A DNA stretch of 64,000 nt from Wenjunlia vitaminophila DSM 41686 (GTDB taxonomy: Bacteria > Actinomycetota > Actinomycetes > Streptomycetales > Streptomycetaceae): NCBI RefSeq assembly GCF_000380165.1, contig NZ_KB904658.1, positions 1-64,000 of the forward strand, written 5' to 3'. A model generated the notes under the pieces. That model saw nothing but the letters and a program-made list of their open reading frames with translations. It was not told the origin of the DNA and did not search any database. Within the stretch, counting starts at the first letter, position 1; each line of letters begins with the position of its first letter. Shown piece by piece: positions 35,448 to 45,668 of the stretch. The position numbers and the translations under genes were made by a program.

Positions 35448-36173
35448 ATGGGGTGGCACGAGGAGCTGCTGATCGGGTTCGACCTGGAGACCACGGGGAC
35501 GGACCCGGAGTCCGCCCGGATCGTCACCGCGGCGCTGACCGAGGTGCGGGGCGGTGAGCTGGCCGGGGCGCAGCACTGGCTGATCGACCCGGGGGTTCCG
35601 ATCCCCGCGGAGACCACCACCATCCACGGCATCACCACCGAGTGGGCCAGGGCCAAGGGGCAGCCGGCCGCGGTGGCCGTGGAGGAGATCGCCGCCGCGC
35701 TCGCGGGACACTGGGCGGCGGGCACGCCGGTGGTGGCGTTCAACGCGGTGTTCGACCTGAGCCTGCTCGCCGCTGAGCTGCGCCGACACGGCCTGCCGTC
35801 GCTGGGCGAGCGCGTCGGTGGCGAGGTGGGCCCGGTGGTGGACCCGCTGACGGTGGACCGGGCGGTGGACCGCTACCGCAAGGGCAAGCGCACCCTGGAG
35901 GCCGCCTGCGCGTTCTACGGCGTCGAGCTGGACGGCGCCCACGAGGCGAGCGCTGACGCGTTGGCGGCCGTCCGGGTGGCCGTGGCGATAGCCACCCGGC
36001 ATCCCGAGGTCGCCGCCCAACAGCCGTGGGCGCTGCACCGCACCCAGATCGGCTGGCACGCGGACTGGGCCGCGGACTTCCAGCGCTGGCTGCGGCGGGG
36101 CCGCGACCCGCTGGCGGTGGTGGACGGGCGGTGGCCGCTGCGCGAGCCGCAGCCCATGGCCGACTCGGCCTGA
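35448..36173 (+). CDS. 3'-5' exonuclease, DnaQ/DEDDh family
   Basis: This 241-residue DEDDh exonuclease-like protein has motif I FDLETTGTDP, motif II FNAVFDLS and motif III HEASADALA with the catalytic His/Asp. It resembles the stand-alone DnaQ-like nucleases of actinobacteria, with a C-terminal tail containing QIGWHADWAADFQRWLRR. The ATG at 35448 is used, with GGAAGGG about 8 bases upstream. A proofreading subunit role is possible, but the protein may equally act in DNA repair or RNA turnover. Confidence 0.85.
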   Translation: MGWHEELLIGFDLETTGTDPESARIVTAALTEVRGGELAGAQHWLIDPGVPIPAETTTIHGITTEWARAKGQPAAVAVEEIAAALAGHWAAGTPVVAFNAVFDLSLLAAELRRHGLPSLGERVGGEVGPVVDPLTVDRAVDRYRKGKRTLEAACAFYGVELDGAHEASADALAAVRVAVAIATRHPEVAAQQPWALHRTQIGWHADWAADFQRWLRRGRDPLAVVDGRWPLREPQPMADSA

Positions 36174-36198
36174 GCGGGGGCGTCGGCGGCCCGGTCGT

Positions 36199-37071
36199 TC
36201 AGAAGGGGCGCCAGCGGACGGTGTGGTCGCCCTCGCGCAGGGAGGCCACCCGGCGTCGGAACTCCGCGAGGGCGCGGGGGTTGCCAGGCACGTGCTGGGC
36301 GACCCAGGCCGCGGCGGCCGTCTCCCGGGCGCCGCGCAGCACCAGTGCGCCGTCCCACTCGGTCACGTCCCAGCCGTAGGCCAGGGCGAAGGAGCGGTAC
36401 TCCTCCTCCGGCAGCCCGTAGCGGTCCCGGGCCAGCGCCATCACCACCAGGTCGTGTTCCCTGAGGTCGTGGGAGAACGTCTCCAGATCGACGAGCACCG
36501 GCCCGTCCGGGCCCACCAGTGCGTTGCGGGGCAGGGCGTCGCCGTGGATCGGTCCCGTGGCCAGCACCGGCTTGACCTCGAGGGCCGCCAGCGCGTATTC
36601 GTCCCGGCGCATCCGCAGGAACGCCGCGTCCGCCGGGTCGATGTGCTCCCCGGCCCGGCCCAGCCAGCGCTCGACCCCGCCGAGCAGGTCCCGGCCCGGC
36701 AGCGGGAACGGTGCCTCGGGCAGTGCGTGCACCCGGCGCAGCAGCAGGGCGAGGTCGGCGGGCTCGGTGGGGCGCTGGGGTGGGGGGAGGGGTTCCCACA
36801 CCGTCACCGGGTGGCCGAGGACCAGTGACGGCTGGTCCCTGACCGGCCGCACCGCGGGCACCTGCTGTTCGGCGAGCCAGCGTGCCACCCGCAGCTCGTG
36901 CTCGGCGCGGGCGAACAGCTCCTGGCCGCGACCCACCTTGACCACCGGGCCCTCGCGGAGCGCGAACACCGCGTTCTCGCCCAGCGCCAGCAGACGGGCC
37001 CGGGCGCCGTCGAACCCGGCGGCGCCGAGCACCTCGCGGGCCGTCCCCTCGGTCAAGGACAGGTCGTTCAT
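36199..37071 (-). CDS. aminoglycoside phosphotransferase-family kinase
   Basis: This 290-residue protein has the APH/choline-kinase-like fold. The catalytic loop is GPIHGDALPRNALV (HGDxxxxN) and the metal-binding segment VLVDLETFSHDLREHDL. An N-terminal nucleotide-binding lobe reads ENAVFALREGPVVKVGR with the expected Lys. Small-molecule phosphorylation is likely, but the substrate is unknown and nothing shows antibiotic resistance. The ATG at 37071 is used. It converges with the exonuclease gene after 25 bases. Confidence 0.8.
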   Translation of the reverse strand: MNDLSLTEGTAREVLGAAGFDGARARLLALGENAVFALREGPVVKVGRGQELFARAEHELRVARWLAEQQVPAVRPVRDQPSLVLGHPVTVWEPLPPPQRPTEPADLALLLRRVHALPEAPFPLPGRDLLGGVERWLGRAGEHIDPADAAFLRMRRDEYALAALEVKPVLATGPIHGDALPRNALVGPDGPVLVDLETFSHDLREHDLVVMALARDRYGLPEEEYRSFALAYGWDVTEWDGALVLRGARETAAAAWVAQHVPGNPRALAEFRRRVASLREGDHTVRWRPF

Positions 37072-37151
37072 GAGGGCAGACTAACTTGACATGGCCAGAT
37101 CCGCTCAGCGGCGTCTCCCGGGGCGCCCGCCACCGCGTGGACGTCACTCTT

Positions 37152-37181
37152 TTGACTCAGAACCCCGACTGAAGGTTGTAT
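37152..37181 (+). promoter_or_regulatory. sigma-70-like promoter of the CDP-alcohol phosphatidyltransferase gene
   Basis: TTGACT (37152-37157) and TTGTAT (37176-37181) are spaced 18 bases apart in a locally AT-rich stretch. The predicted leader contains a 7-bp hairpin with a TTTC loop (37209-37226). This is the clearest housekeeping-type promoter in the window by eye. Confidence 0.5.
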
Positions 37182-37266
37182 AGCGAGGTTCTTGTTTTCT
37201 GATGAACGCCGCTCCTTTCGGAGCGGGGGTCATCGCCGCTCTTGCGCTGATTGTCGATCCTGGAAG

Positions 37267-38355
37267 TTGGCTGACCTCTTGGATATACCACCCCTAGCGG
37301 AAGTGCGCAGGCGCACCGAGAAGCATCGCGACGCCTGGTGGACCGTACTGCTGGTGGACCCCGTCGCCACGCCACTGGTGCGGTGGACGGCGATGTGGAC
37401 CCGGATCTCCCCGAACCAGATCACCTGGGCCGCGCTGTTCGTGGGGGGCGGCGCCGCGGCCTGCTTCGCCCAGGGCGACTGGATCTGGCTGCTGGCCGGA
37501 GCAGTGCTGTTCCACATCAGCTTCACCCTCGACTGCATGGACGGGAAGCTGGCCCGGCTCACCGGCCGGGGCTCCATCTTCGGCTCCTGGCTGGACTACG
37601 TCTTCGACCGGATACGCGTGCTGACCTGCGCCATCGCCCTGATGGGCGGGCAGTACGAGCGGACCGGCGAGGTGTACTACATCTGGCTGGCCCTGGTCGT
37701 GGTCTTCCTCGACATGCTGCGCTACGTGGACGCGTTGCAGACCTTCAAGGTCCGGCAGTCCATGCGCGAGGAGATCAAGGCGCGGGCCGAGGCCAGCGGG
37801 GGGCGGGCCACCCAGCACACCGGGCGGCAGCTCGCCTTCATGGAGGACCTGCTCCGGGAGAACCCCGACGCGGACCGGGAGACCACCGGCGAGGCCGCCG
37901 ACGCCCTGCGGCGGTCGTCCCCCGCGGCGCCCGCCGGCGGCACGCCGGCCGCCCCGGCCGAGGGCGGGCAGGGCACCGCCGGCATCCCGGGGCAGCGGAC
38001 GGACAGCCCGCAGGTGGTGGACCTCAGCCAGGGCTTCAAGAGCCGCTTCCCCTGGTACGTGCGGTTCCGGAACGCGCTGGTGCGCCGGCGGATCAGGACC
38101 CACCTGGTGAGCGGCATCGAGTTCCAGATGGCCGTGTTCATCATCGGTCCCGCGGTGAACGCGATCGCTCCGGTCACCATCACCGCGGCGGCCCTGCTCT
38201 TCCTCTTCGAGCTGATGATCATCTACAAGCTGTTGCTCTCCACCCGGGACTTCACCCGGACCATGGCCGCCTTCGGGCCGGTGGACGAGGCACCCGCCCC
38301 GACGGAGCCGTCGTCCTCCGCCGTGGCCGGACCCTCGGGCCGGACCGCCGGCTGA
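37267..38355 (+). CDS. CDP-alcohol phosphatidyltransferase family membrane protein
   Basis: This membrane enzyme of about 362 residues has the full CDP-AP motif DG(x)2AR(x)8G(x)3D(x)3D, read as DGKLAR...FGSWLDYVFD around residue 100. About six membrane segments flank it. A central hydrophilic Ala/Pro-rich loop interrupts the sequence, and the C-terminus is disordered. Such enzymes transfer a phosphoalcohol from CDP-diacylglycerol or a CDP-alcohol to an acceptor; the acceptor here is unknown. The start is uncertain: TTG 37267 is proposed, TTG 37279 and GTG 37303 are alternatives, and none has a clear Shine-Dalgarno. A promoter lies about 85 bases upstream. Confidence 0.8.
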   Translation: MADLLDIPPLAEVRRRTEKHRDAWWTVLLVDPVATPLVRWTAMWTRISPNQITWAALFVGGGAAACFAQGDWIWLLAGAVLFHISFTLDCMDGKLARLTGRGSIFGSWLDYVFDRIRVLTCAIALMGGQYERTGEVYYIWLALVVVFLDMLRYVDALQTFKVRQSMREEIKARAEASGGRATQHTGRQLAFMEDLLRENPDADRETTGEAADALRRSSPAAPAGGTPAAPAEGGQGTAGIPGQRTDSPQVVDLSQGFKSRFPWYVRFRNALVRRRIRTHLVSGIEFQMAVFIIGPAVNAIAPVTITAAALLFLFELMIIYKLLLSTRDFTRTMAAFGPVDEAPAPTEPSSSAVAGPSGRTAG

Positions 38356-38375
38356 CCGCCGACGTGCACACGTGG

Positions 38376-38406
38376 TCCGGCCCGGGGCGGCTCGCCCCGG
38401 GCCGGA
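38376..38406. terminator. bidirectional terminator between the phosphatidyltransferase and trypsin genes
   Basis: A perfect 14-bp stem (38376-38389 with 38393-38406) and 3-nt loop, among the strongest hairpins in the window, lie between convergent stops. Confidence 0.75.
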
Positions 38407-38442
38407 CTGCGTGGTGGTGCCGCAACGGGCCGGACCCGTGGG

Positions 38443-39741
<1,299 letters not shown>

Positions 39742-40165
39742 TCAACCGCTGCCGGGTGTCGGCGGTCGCCGGGTGGGGGTTCGCCGCGCTCGGGATGCGA
39801 AGGCCATCGCGTGTGCTCCCTCGGGTTGGAGAGACCTGGCGCGGCGACACCACGGATCGCGCGTTGCCGCAGGCGGGCACCGCCGGTTGGGCGGTCCGAC
39901 GCTGAGGGAAGTATCAGAAGACCGCGGCGCGCTGACAAGGGCGTCCGCCGGCCAACTGGCGCCCCCGCGGAGCGCCCACCGCCCCGTGGGCCCACTCGGA
40001 CGCCTGTCGTTTTCTGGTCGATCGGTGGACCGGCTGCGACGTTCGCGTGCACGCGGTGCGACAGTTGTGACACGGTAAGCACCTGAGCGCGCCGGAAGTC
40101 GTCACGGTTGTCCCGGCGGGTGCCGTATGTCGTCCCACGCAGTGGATCACCAAGAGGAACGCACC

Positions 40166-40714
40166 GTGCCCGACCTCAACCCCACGGCGGCATCGCTGTT
40201 GGGCCTCCTGCACGCGGGAGAGGCCAGCGGATACGAACTCACCGAGACGGCCCGCCGGGTCTTCGGAGGCTTCTGGAGCCTGACCCGGAGCCAGGTCTAC
40301 CGGGAACTCGGCTCGCTCGCCGAGCAGGGCCTGGTGGTGGTCGGCCCCACCGGAGCCCGTTCCCGGCGGCCCTACCGCCTGACCGGGGCCGGCCGGTCGG
40401 CCTTCGTGGAGTGGGTGGCCCAGCCGCCCGGGGTGGAGCAGATGCGCTACCCGCTGCTACTCACCCTCTCCTTCGGCCGGTTCCTGGAGCGGGAGACCCT
40501 GCTGGACCACCTCGCCGCCCACCGGGTGCACCACGAACGGAGACTGGCGGAGCACCAGTACCAGGATTCGGTGCGCGGCGCCGAGCTCGACCCCTATCAG
40601 CGGGCGACCCTGGCCTTCGGCATCCGCTACGAACAGGCCGTGCTGGCCTGGTTCGACGAACTGCCCGCGATCCTCGGGACGGCCGACCAGCCGGGGCTGC
40701 CCGACGTCGGCTGA
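40166..40714 (+). CDS. PadR-family transcriptional regulator
   Basis: This 182-residue regulator has an N-terminal PadR winged helix (AASLLGLLHAGEASGYELTETARRVFGGFWSLTRSQVYRELGSL, with the wing SRRPYRLTGAGR) and a C-terminal helical dimerisation domain. The GTG at 40166 is preferred because AGAGGA lies 7 bases upstream; an ATG at 40127 adds 13 residues with a weaker site. It precedes the PhoX gene on the same strand by 214 bases, but that gene has its own PHO-like box. Target and ligand are unknown. Confidence 0.88.
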   Translation: MPDLNPTAASLLGLLHAGEASGYELTETARRVFGGFWSLTRSQVYRELGSLAEQGLVVVGPTGARSRRPYRLTGAGRSAFVEWVAQPPGVEQMRYPLLLTLSFGRFLERETLLDHLAAHRVHHERRLAEHQYQDSVRGAELDPYQRATLAFGIRYEQAVLAWFDELPAILGTADQPGLPDVG

Positions 40715-40814
40715 CCGGTCCGCCCCGCCGTTCGCCCCCTCCGCTCGTCACCGTCCCGGCGCCGAAGGCAGCCCCCGCGCTGCGGGACACCACCACCCTC
40801 GAGGGCTGCCCGGG

Positions 40815-40869
40815 TTTCACTCGGCGTTCACTCGCAGGTCGCCGGGGCGCTGGTGGACCGACCTAGTGT
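40815..40869 (+). promoter_or_regulatory. PHO-box-like array and -10 element of the phoX promoter
   Basis: Three consecutive 11-base units begin TTTCACT (40815), GTTCACT (40826) and GGTCGCC (40837). They resemble the PhoP direct-repeat units (consensus GTTCACC) of Streptomyces PHO boxes. A TAGTGT -10-like hexamer (40864-40869) follows 16 bases after the array, so the array occupies the -35 zone as in PhoP-activated promoters. The downstream gene encodes PhoX. Confidence 0.6.
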
Positions 40870-40928
40870 CCGGGCGTGGACCACCCCGACCGCGCCGCAA
40901 CGCCGGCGCGCCGCACCCTGGAGGACCG

Positions 40929-42998
40929 TTGCGCAAGCCGCTCCCGCTGTTGAGCTCCCACCCTGGCGGGCGCTCCGCGCTGACCTGCCGCTACCGCTGT
41001 GGTGACGCCTGTTTCCACGACGTTCCCAACCCCACGGACAACCCCGAGCTCGGCGCCGTCATCGCCTCCGCGCTCTCCCGGCGCACCGTGCTGCGCGCCG
41101 GTGCGGTGGTCGGTGCGGTCGGGGCCACGGGGGCGTTCGGCGTCTCCTCCGCCGCGGCGGGGCCCGGTGGGTCCGACGTTCCGGGCGGTGCCCCGGGGCT
41201 CGACGGGCGCCCCGCGCGCGGCCTGCGCTTCACCCCGGTCGCCCCGAACACGGCGGACCGGGTGACGGTGCCCCAGGGGTACGACCAGAACGTCGTCATC
41301 CGCTGGGGTGAACCGATCCTGCGGGGAGCTCCGGAGTTCGACCAGAACCGGCAGACCGCCCGGGCCCAGGCCATGCAGTTCGGTTACAACAACGACTTCC
41401 TGGCCCTTCTCGACCTGCCCGGTGAGCCGCACCGCCAGGTGCTGGTGGCCAACCACGAGTACACCGACGAGAACCTGATGTTCGCCGGGTACGACCCGGC
41501 ACGGCCGACCCGGGAACAGGTGGAGATCGCCTGGGCCGCGCACGGCCTGAGCGTGGTCGTCGTGGACGAGGACCGCCGGGTCGGCCGCCTGACCCCGGTG
41601 CGCCGCCACCCGTTGAACCGGCGGATCACCGCCACCACCCCGTTCGAGGTCACCGGCCCGGCGGCGGGCAGCCCGCTGCTCCGCACGTCGGCCGACCCCA
41701 CCGGCACCCGGGTGCTCGGGACCCTCAACAACTGCGCCGGCGGCACGACTCCGTGGGGCACGGTGCTGTCCGCGGAGGAGAACTTCAACCAGTACTTCGC
41801 CAACGCCGGCGCGGTCACCGACCCGCAGGCCAAGGCCAGGCTCGCCCGCTACGGCATGTCCGGCGCCGCGAGCACCCGCAAGTGGGAGCAGTTCGACCAG
41901 CGCTTCGACGTCACCAGGGAGCCGAACGAGTCGCACCGCTTCGGCTACATCGTCGAACTCGACCCCTACGACCCGGAGTCCACCCCGCGCAAGCGCACCG
42001 CCCTGGGGCGCTTCAAGCACGAGGCGGCGCAGCCCCGGCTCACCGCCGACGGCCGTCCCGTGATCTACATGGGGGACGACGAACGCTTCGACTACCTGTA
42101 CAAGTTCGTCTCCGACCGGCGGGTCAGGCGCGGTGACAGCCGGGCCGCCCGCGAGCACAACATGACCCTGCTCGACCACGGCACCCTGTACGTCGCCCGG
42201 TTCACCGGGGACAGCCCCGCCGCCGAGATCGACGGCACGGGAACGCTGCCGGACGACGGCGAGTTCGACGGCTGGGGCGAGTGGATTCCGCTGGCCAGCG
42301 GTGACCGCTCACTGGTGCCGGGGATGACCGCCGACGAGGTCTACGTGTTCACCCGACTGGCCGCGGACAGGGTCGGCGCCACCAAGATGGACCGCCCCGA
42401 GGACGTGGAGCCCAGCCCGCGCACCGGCCGGGTCTACGTGGCGCTCACCAACAACACCGACCGCGGCAAGGCCGGCAAGGCCGGCGCGGACGAGGCCAAC
42501 CCGCGCAACGCCAACAAGCACGGTCACGTCCTGGAACTGACCGAGCGGGGCGACGACCCGGCCGCCACCCGGTTCACCTGGACGCTGCTGCTGGTCTGCG
42601 GTGACCCGGAGGACCCCGCGACCTACTTCGCCGGCTTCCCCAAGGACCAGGTCAGCCCGATCTCCTGCCCGGACAACGTCACCTTCGACCCGCACGGGAA
42701 CCTGTGGATCTCCACCGACGGCAACGCCCTCGGGAGCCACGACGGCCTGTTCGGCGTGGCCGTCCAGGGACGGGAGCGGGGTCGGGTCCGGCAGTTCCTC
42801 ACCGTTCCGGTGGGCGCGGAGACCTGCGGCCCGGTGGTGCAGGACCGGCGGGTGCTGGTCGCGGTCCAGCACCCGGGCGAGGTGGACGGGGCCAGTGTGG
42901 AGAACCCCGCGTCGGCCTGGCCTGACGGGCCCGGCGGGCTGGTCCGCCCCGCGGTGGTCGCGGTGTGGCGCCGGGACGGTCGGGACATCGGCGTCTGA
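40929..42998 (+). CDS. phoX: PhoX-family alkaline phosphatase (Tat-exported)
   Basis: This 689-residue secreted phosphatase is of the large actinobacterial PhoX type. The twin-arginine motif SRRTVLRAGA starts at residue 50, preceded by an unusual cysteine-rich leader with CX3CX3C (Cys20, 24, 28). The catalytic core shows NNCAGGTTPWGTVLSAEENF with the iron-ligand Cys, GRFKHEAAQP and SCPDNVTFDPHGNLWISTDG. PhoX enzymes use Fe and Ca to hydrolyse phosphomonoesters outside the cell under phosphate limitation. The TTG at 40929 has GGAGG upstream. The PHO-box-like promoter array directly upstream supports PhoP control. Confidence 0.9.
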   Translation: MRKPLPLLSSHPGGRSALTCRYRCGDACFHDVPNPTDNPELGAVIASALSRRTVLRAGAVVGAVGATGAFGVSSAAAGPGGSDVPGGAPGLDGRPARGLRFTPVAPNTADRVTVPQGYDQNVVIRWGEPILRGAPEFDQNRQTARAQAMQFGYNNDFLALLDLPGEPHRQVLVANHEYTDENLMFAGYDPARPTREQVEIAWAAHGLSVVVVDEDRRVGRLTPVRRHPLNRRITATTPFEVTGPAAGSPLLRTSADPTGTRVLGTLNNCAGGTTPWGTVLSAEENFNQYFANAGAVTDPQAKARLARYGMSGAASTRKWEQFDQRFDVTREPNESHRFGYIVELDPYDPESTPRKRTALGRFKHEAAQPRLTADGRPVIYMGDDERFDYLYKFVSDRRVRRGDSRAAREHNMTLLDHGTLYVARFTGDSPAAEIDGTGTLPDDGEFDGWGEWIPLASGDRSLVPGMTADEVYVFTRLAADRVGATKMDRPEDVEPSPRTGRVYVALTNNTDRGKAGKAGADEANPRNANKHGHVLELTERGDDPAATRFTWTLLLVCGDPEDPATYFAGFPKDQVSPISCPDNVTFDPHGNLWISTDGNALGSHDGLFGVAVQGRERGRVRQFLTVPVGAETCGPVVQDRRVLVAVQHPGEVDGASVENPASAWPDGPGGLVRPAVVAVWRRDGRDIGV

Positions 42999-43026
42999 CG
43001 GTCCGGTCGCCACCGGGGGGCCGGGA

Positions 43027-43845
43027 TCAGGCGGTCAGCGGCGGGTGGGCGGTGCCGGGGGAGCCGGCGGCCTGGTCGTAGCGGTGCAGCAGGAGGCGGG
43101 CCACCTCGGGCGCGTCGCCGAGGACGTCGGCGACCGCGTCCGCACCCGCCTCCCGCGCTCCCCGACGGATGCGGTCGGGGAGCAACCCGGGCGCCAGCAC
43201 GTAGGGGGCGACGGCCACCCGCCGCACCCCGTCCGCGCGCAGCCGCCGCACCGCCTCGGCGGTGGTGGGGCCGGGGGCGGAGGCGAACGCGGTGACCACG
43301 GCGCACCAACCCGTGCGCCGCCACTCCCGCGCGACCTTGGCGGTCACCGCGTTCGCCTCCGGGTCCGTTGAGCCCACCGAGGCCAGCACCACCCCGGTGT
43401 GCGGGTCCCCGACGTCCACCCCCGCCTGCCCGAGGCGGCGTTCCAACGCCGCGACGAGCAGCGGTGAGGGGCCGAGCACCGGCCCCTGCACGATCGTCAG
43501 CCCGGGGTGGTGGGCGGTGGCCTCGGCGAGCACCGCGGGGATGTCGGAACTGGCGTGGAAGGCGCGGTTCAGCAGCAACGGCACGACCACCACCGTGTGG
43601 TGTCCCCGCACCGCGAGCCGCTCCACCATCTGTGCCACCGGCGGCCCGGACCAGGGGGTCGCCTGCCCCCCGGGCCGGTCCAGGAAGCTGGTCTCCACCC
43701 GCAGCCCCGGCCGGAGCGCGGCGGCCCGCGCCACCAGGGCCCGCACCGTGGCGCCGTGCCGGGCGTCACGGCTGCCGTGCGCGACGGCCAGGAGCGGCGG
43801 TGGGGCCGCCCCCGGGGGCGGACCCGGTGCAGTGACCAGGTTCAT
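43027..43845 (-). CDS. sirohydrochlorin chelatase (CbiX-like)
   Basis: This 272-residue two-lobe protein is of the CbiX/SirB class-II chelatase family. The first lobe has LAVAHGSRDARHG with the metal-binding His and the second NRAFHASSDIP. The second-half counterpart of HGSxD is VGSTDPEAN, a common loss. The ATG at 43845 lies 9 bases past the permease stop, so this is the last gene of the sulfur operon. Iron insertion into sirohydrochlorin to make sirohaem for the sulfite reductase of the same region is the likely role. Cobalt insertion for B12 is an alternative that the context does not favour. Confidence 0.85.
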   Translation of the reverse strand: MNLVTAPGPPPGAAPPPLLAVAHGSRDARHGATVRALVARAAALRPGLRVETSFLDRPGGQATPWSGPPVAQMVERLAVRGHHTVVVVPLLLNRAFHASSDIPAVLAEATAHHPGLTIVQGPVLGPSPLLVAALERRLGQAGVDVGDPHTGVVLASVGSTDPEANAVTAKVAREWRRTGWCAVVTAFASAPGPTTAEAVRRLRADGVRRVAVAPYVLAPGLLPDRIRRGAREAGADAVADVLGDAPEVARLLLHRYDQAAGSPGTAHPPLTA

Positions 43846-43854
43846 GACCAAAAC

Positions 43855-44814
43855 CTAACTCGTTCCGGCGAGGAGTCCACGGCTGCGCAGCACCCGGCGT
43901 TCCAGCGGGGCGAAGACCAGCAACTCGATGCCGATGCCCACGATCAGGATGAGCCAGATCGCGGCGAGCACCCCGGACATGTCGGAGTTGGTGCGCGCGT
44001 TCTCCAGCAACTGGCCGAGCCCGATGCCCAGGTCGGGGGAGCTGGCGATCAACTCCGCCGCCATCAGCGACCGCCAGGAGAACGCCCAGCCCTGTTTGAG
44101 CCCGGCGAGGTAGCCGGGGAGCGCCGCGGGCAGCAGGACGTACCTGATCCCGCGCAGCCCGGTGGCCCCCAGGGTTCGACCTGCCCGCAGGAACAGCGGC
44201 GGCACCTGGTCCACCCCGGCGATCAGCCCGTTGGCGATCGACGGAACCGCGCCGAGCAGCACCACCGCGTAGATGGTGGAGTCGTTGAGCCCGAACCAGA
44301 TGATCGCGGCCGGCACCCAGGCCACCGAGGGCAGTGACTGGAGCCCCGACAGCACCGGGCCGATCGCTGCCCGCACCGCCCTGACCCGGGCGACCAACAG
44401 TCCCAGCGGAGTCCCGATCGCCAGGGAGGCGGCGAAGCCCAGGGCCCCTCGGCTGACGCTGTGCCAGATCACCTCGAACAGGGTGCCCTCGTACCACAGG
44501 TCCGCCAGGGAGTCCCAGACGTCCAGTGGTCCGGGCAGCATGTAGTCCGGCTTGACGTCGGCGGCGGCGGCGATCTGCCAGGCGCCGACCACCAGCACCA
44601 CCGCGACCACCGGCGGCAGCACCTTGTTCAGCAGGACGCCACCGAGCGACGCCCGCACCGGCGCGCGGGTCTCCAACGCGTCGAGCCCCGCCTCGAGCCC
44701 GGCCAGGTCGGGGTGCTCGGAGCGGTCCTGGCCGCCGCGCGGACGGGCGGACCCGGCGTCGGGACCGCCCCCGGGGGGCCCGGCGGTCCCGGCGTCGGCC
44801 TCAGTTCTGGCCAT
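43855..44814 (-). CDS. ABC transporter permease, SsuC/NrtB type
   Basis: This 319-residue permease has an N-terminal hydrophilic extension of about 65 residues and then about six membrane segments. The BPD_transp_1 EAA-like loop is visible at RAGRTLGATGLRGIRYVLLPAALPGYLAGLKQGWAFSW. It belongs to the nitrate/sulfonate/taurine/bicarbonate importer class. The ATG at 44814 overlaps the ATPase stop by 14 bases, showing tight coupling. The sulfur-assimilation context suggests import of sulfonates or another sulfur source. The substrate cannot be fixed from sequence. Confidence 0.88.
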   Translation of the reverse strand: MARTEADAGTAGPPGGGPDAGSARPRGGQDRSEHPDLAGLEAGLDALETRAPVRASLGGVLLNKVLPPVVAVVLVVGAWQIAAAADVKPDYMLPGPLDVWDSLADLWYEGTLFEVIWHSVSRGALGFAASLAIGTPLGLLVARVRAVRAAIGPVLSGLQSLPSVAWVPAAIIWFGLNDSTIYAVVLLGAVPSIANGLIAGVDQVPPLFLRAGRTLGATGLRGIRYVLLPAALPGYLAGLKQGWAFSWRSLMAAELIASSPDLGIGLGQLLENARTNSDMSGVLAAIWLILIVGIGIELLVFAPLERRVLRSRGLLAGTS

Positions 44815-45604
44815 GTCGGCGGATCTCCTCCCGCAGGTGTTCGGTGATCTCGACGGACAGGTCGGACACGCCGGGGTCCTCGATCCGCCGCGGCTGCGGC
44901 AGGTCGATGGTCCACTCACGCGCGATCCGGCCGGGCCTGGAGGAGAGCAGCACCACCCGCTGGGCGAGCCGCACCGCCTCCCGCACGTTGTGCGTCACGA
45001 ACAGCACGCTGAGCCGGGTCTCGGACCACAGGTGGGTCAGCTCCTCGTGCAGCACGTCCCGGGTGATCGCGTCCAACGCGGCGAACGGCTCGTCCATCAG
45101 CAGCACCGGGCTGGCCTGGGCCAGCGCCCGGGCCAGTGCCACCCGCTGCCGCATCCCCCCGGACAGCTCATGCACCCGCTTGCCGTGGGCGCCGCGGAGC
45201 CGGACCAGGTCCAGCAGGCGTTCGGCCCGCTCCCGGCGCTCGGCCCGCGGCACCCCGCGCAGCCGCAGCGCCAACTCCACGTTCCGGCCCGCCGTCAGCC
45301 ACGGGAACAGCGCGTGCTCCTGGAACATCAGGGCGGGGCGCCCGCCCGGCACCTCGATGGTCCCCGACGACGGCCGGTCCAGGCCGGCCACCAGGTTCAG
45401 CAGGGTGGACTTGCCGCACCCGGACGCGCCCAGCAGGCAGACGAACTCCCCGGGGGCCACGTCGAGGCTGATGCCGTCCAACACCGTCTGTGCCGCGCCC
45501 GGGCGGCCGAAGCTCTTGGACACCTGGCCGAGGCGGACGGCCGGGGCTCCGACGGCCTCGGTCACCGCACCCGGACCGACCTCGGTGAGCGTGGATGCCG
45601 CCAT
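44801..45604 (-). CDS. ABC transporter ATP-binding protein, SsuB type
   Basis: This 267-residue ATPase has Walker A GASGCGKST, a Q-loop in LMFQEHALFPW, the ABC signature LSGGMRQR, Walker B VLLMDEPFAALD and the switch His in FVTHN. It closely follows the SsuB/TauB pattern. The ATG at 45604 has the strong site AAGGAGGTGA 3 bases upstream. It is the middle gene of a solute-binding protein, ATPase, permease set. Confidence 0.92.
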   Translation of the reverse strand: MAASTLTEVGPGAVTEAVGAPAVRLGQVSKSFGRPGAAQTVLDGISLDVAPGEFVCLLGASGCGKSTLLNLVAGLDRPSSGTIEVPGGRPALMFQEHALFPWLTAGRNVELALRLRGVPRAERRERAERLLDLVRLRGAHGKRVHELSGGMRQRVALARALAQASPVLLMDEPFAALDAITRDVLHEELTHLWSETRLSVLFVTHNVREAVRLAQRVVLLSSRPGRIAREWTIDLPQPRRIEDPGVSDLSVEITEHLREEIRRHGQN

Positions 45605-45668
45605 GGGTCACCTCCTTGTTCTGGGACGGCGGGACCGCCCCGGGTGGAGCGGTCCCGCCAACGCTTCG

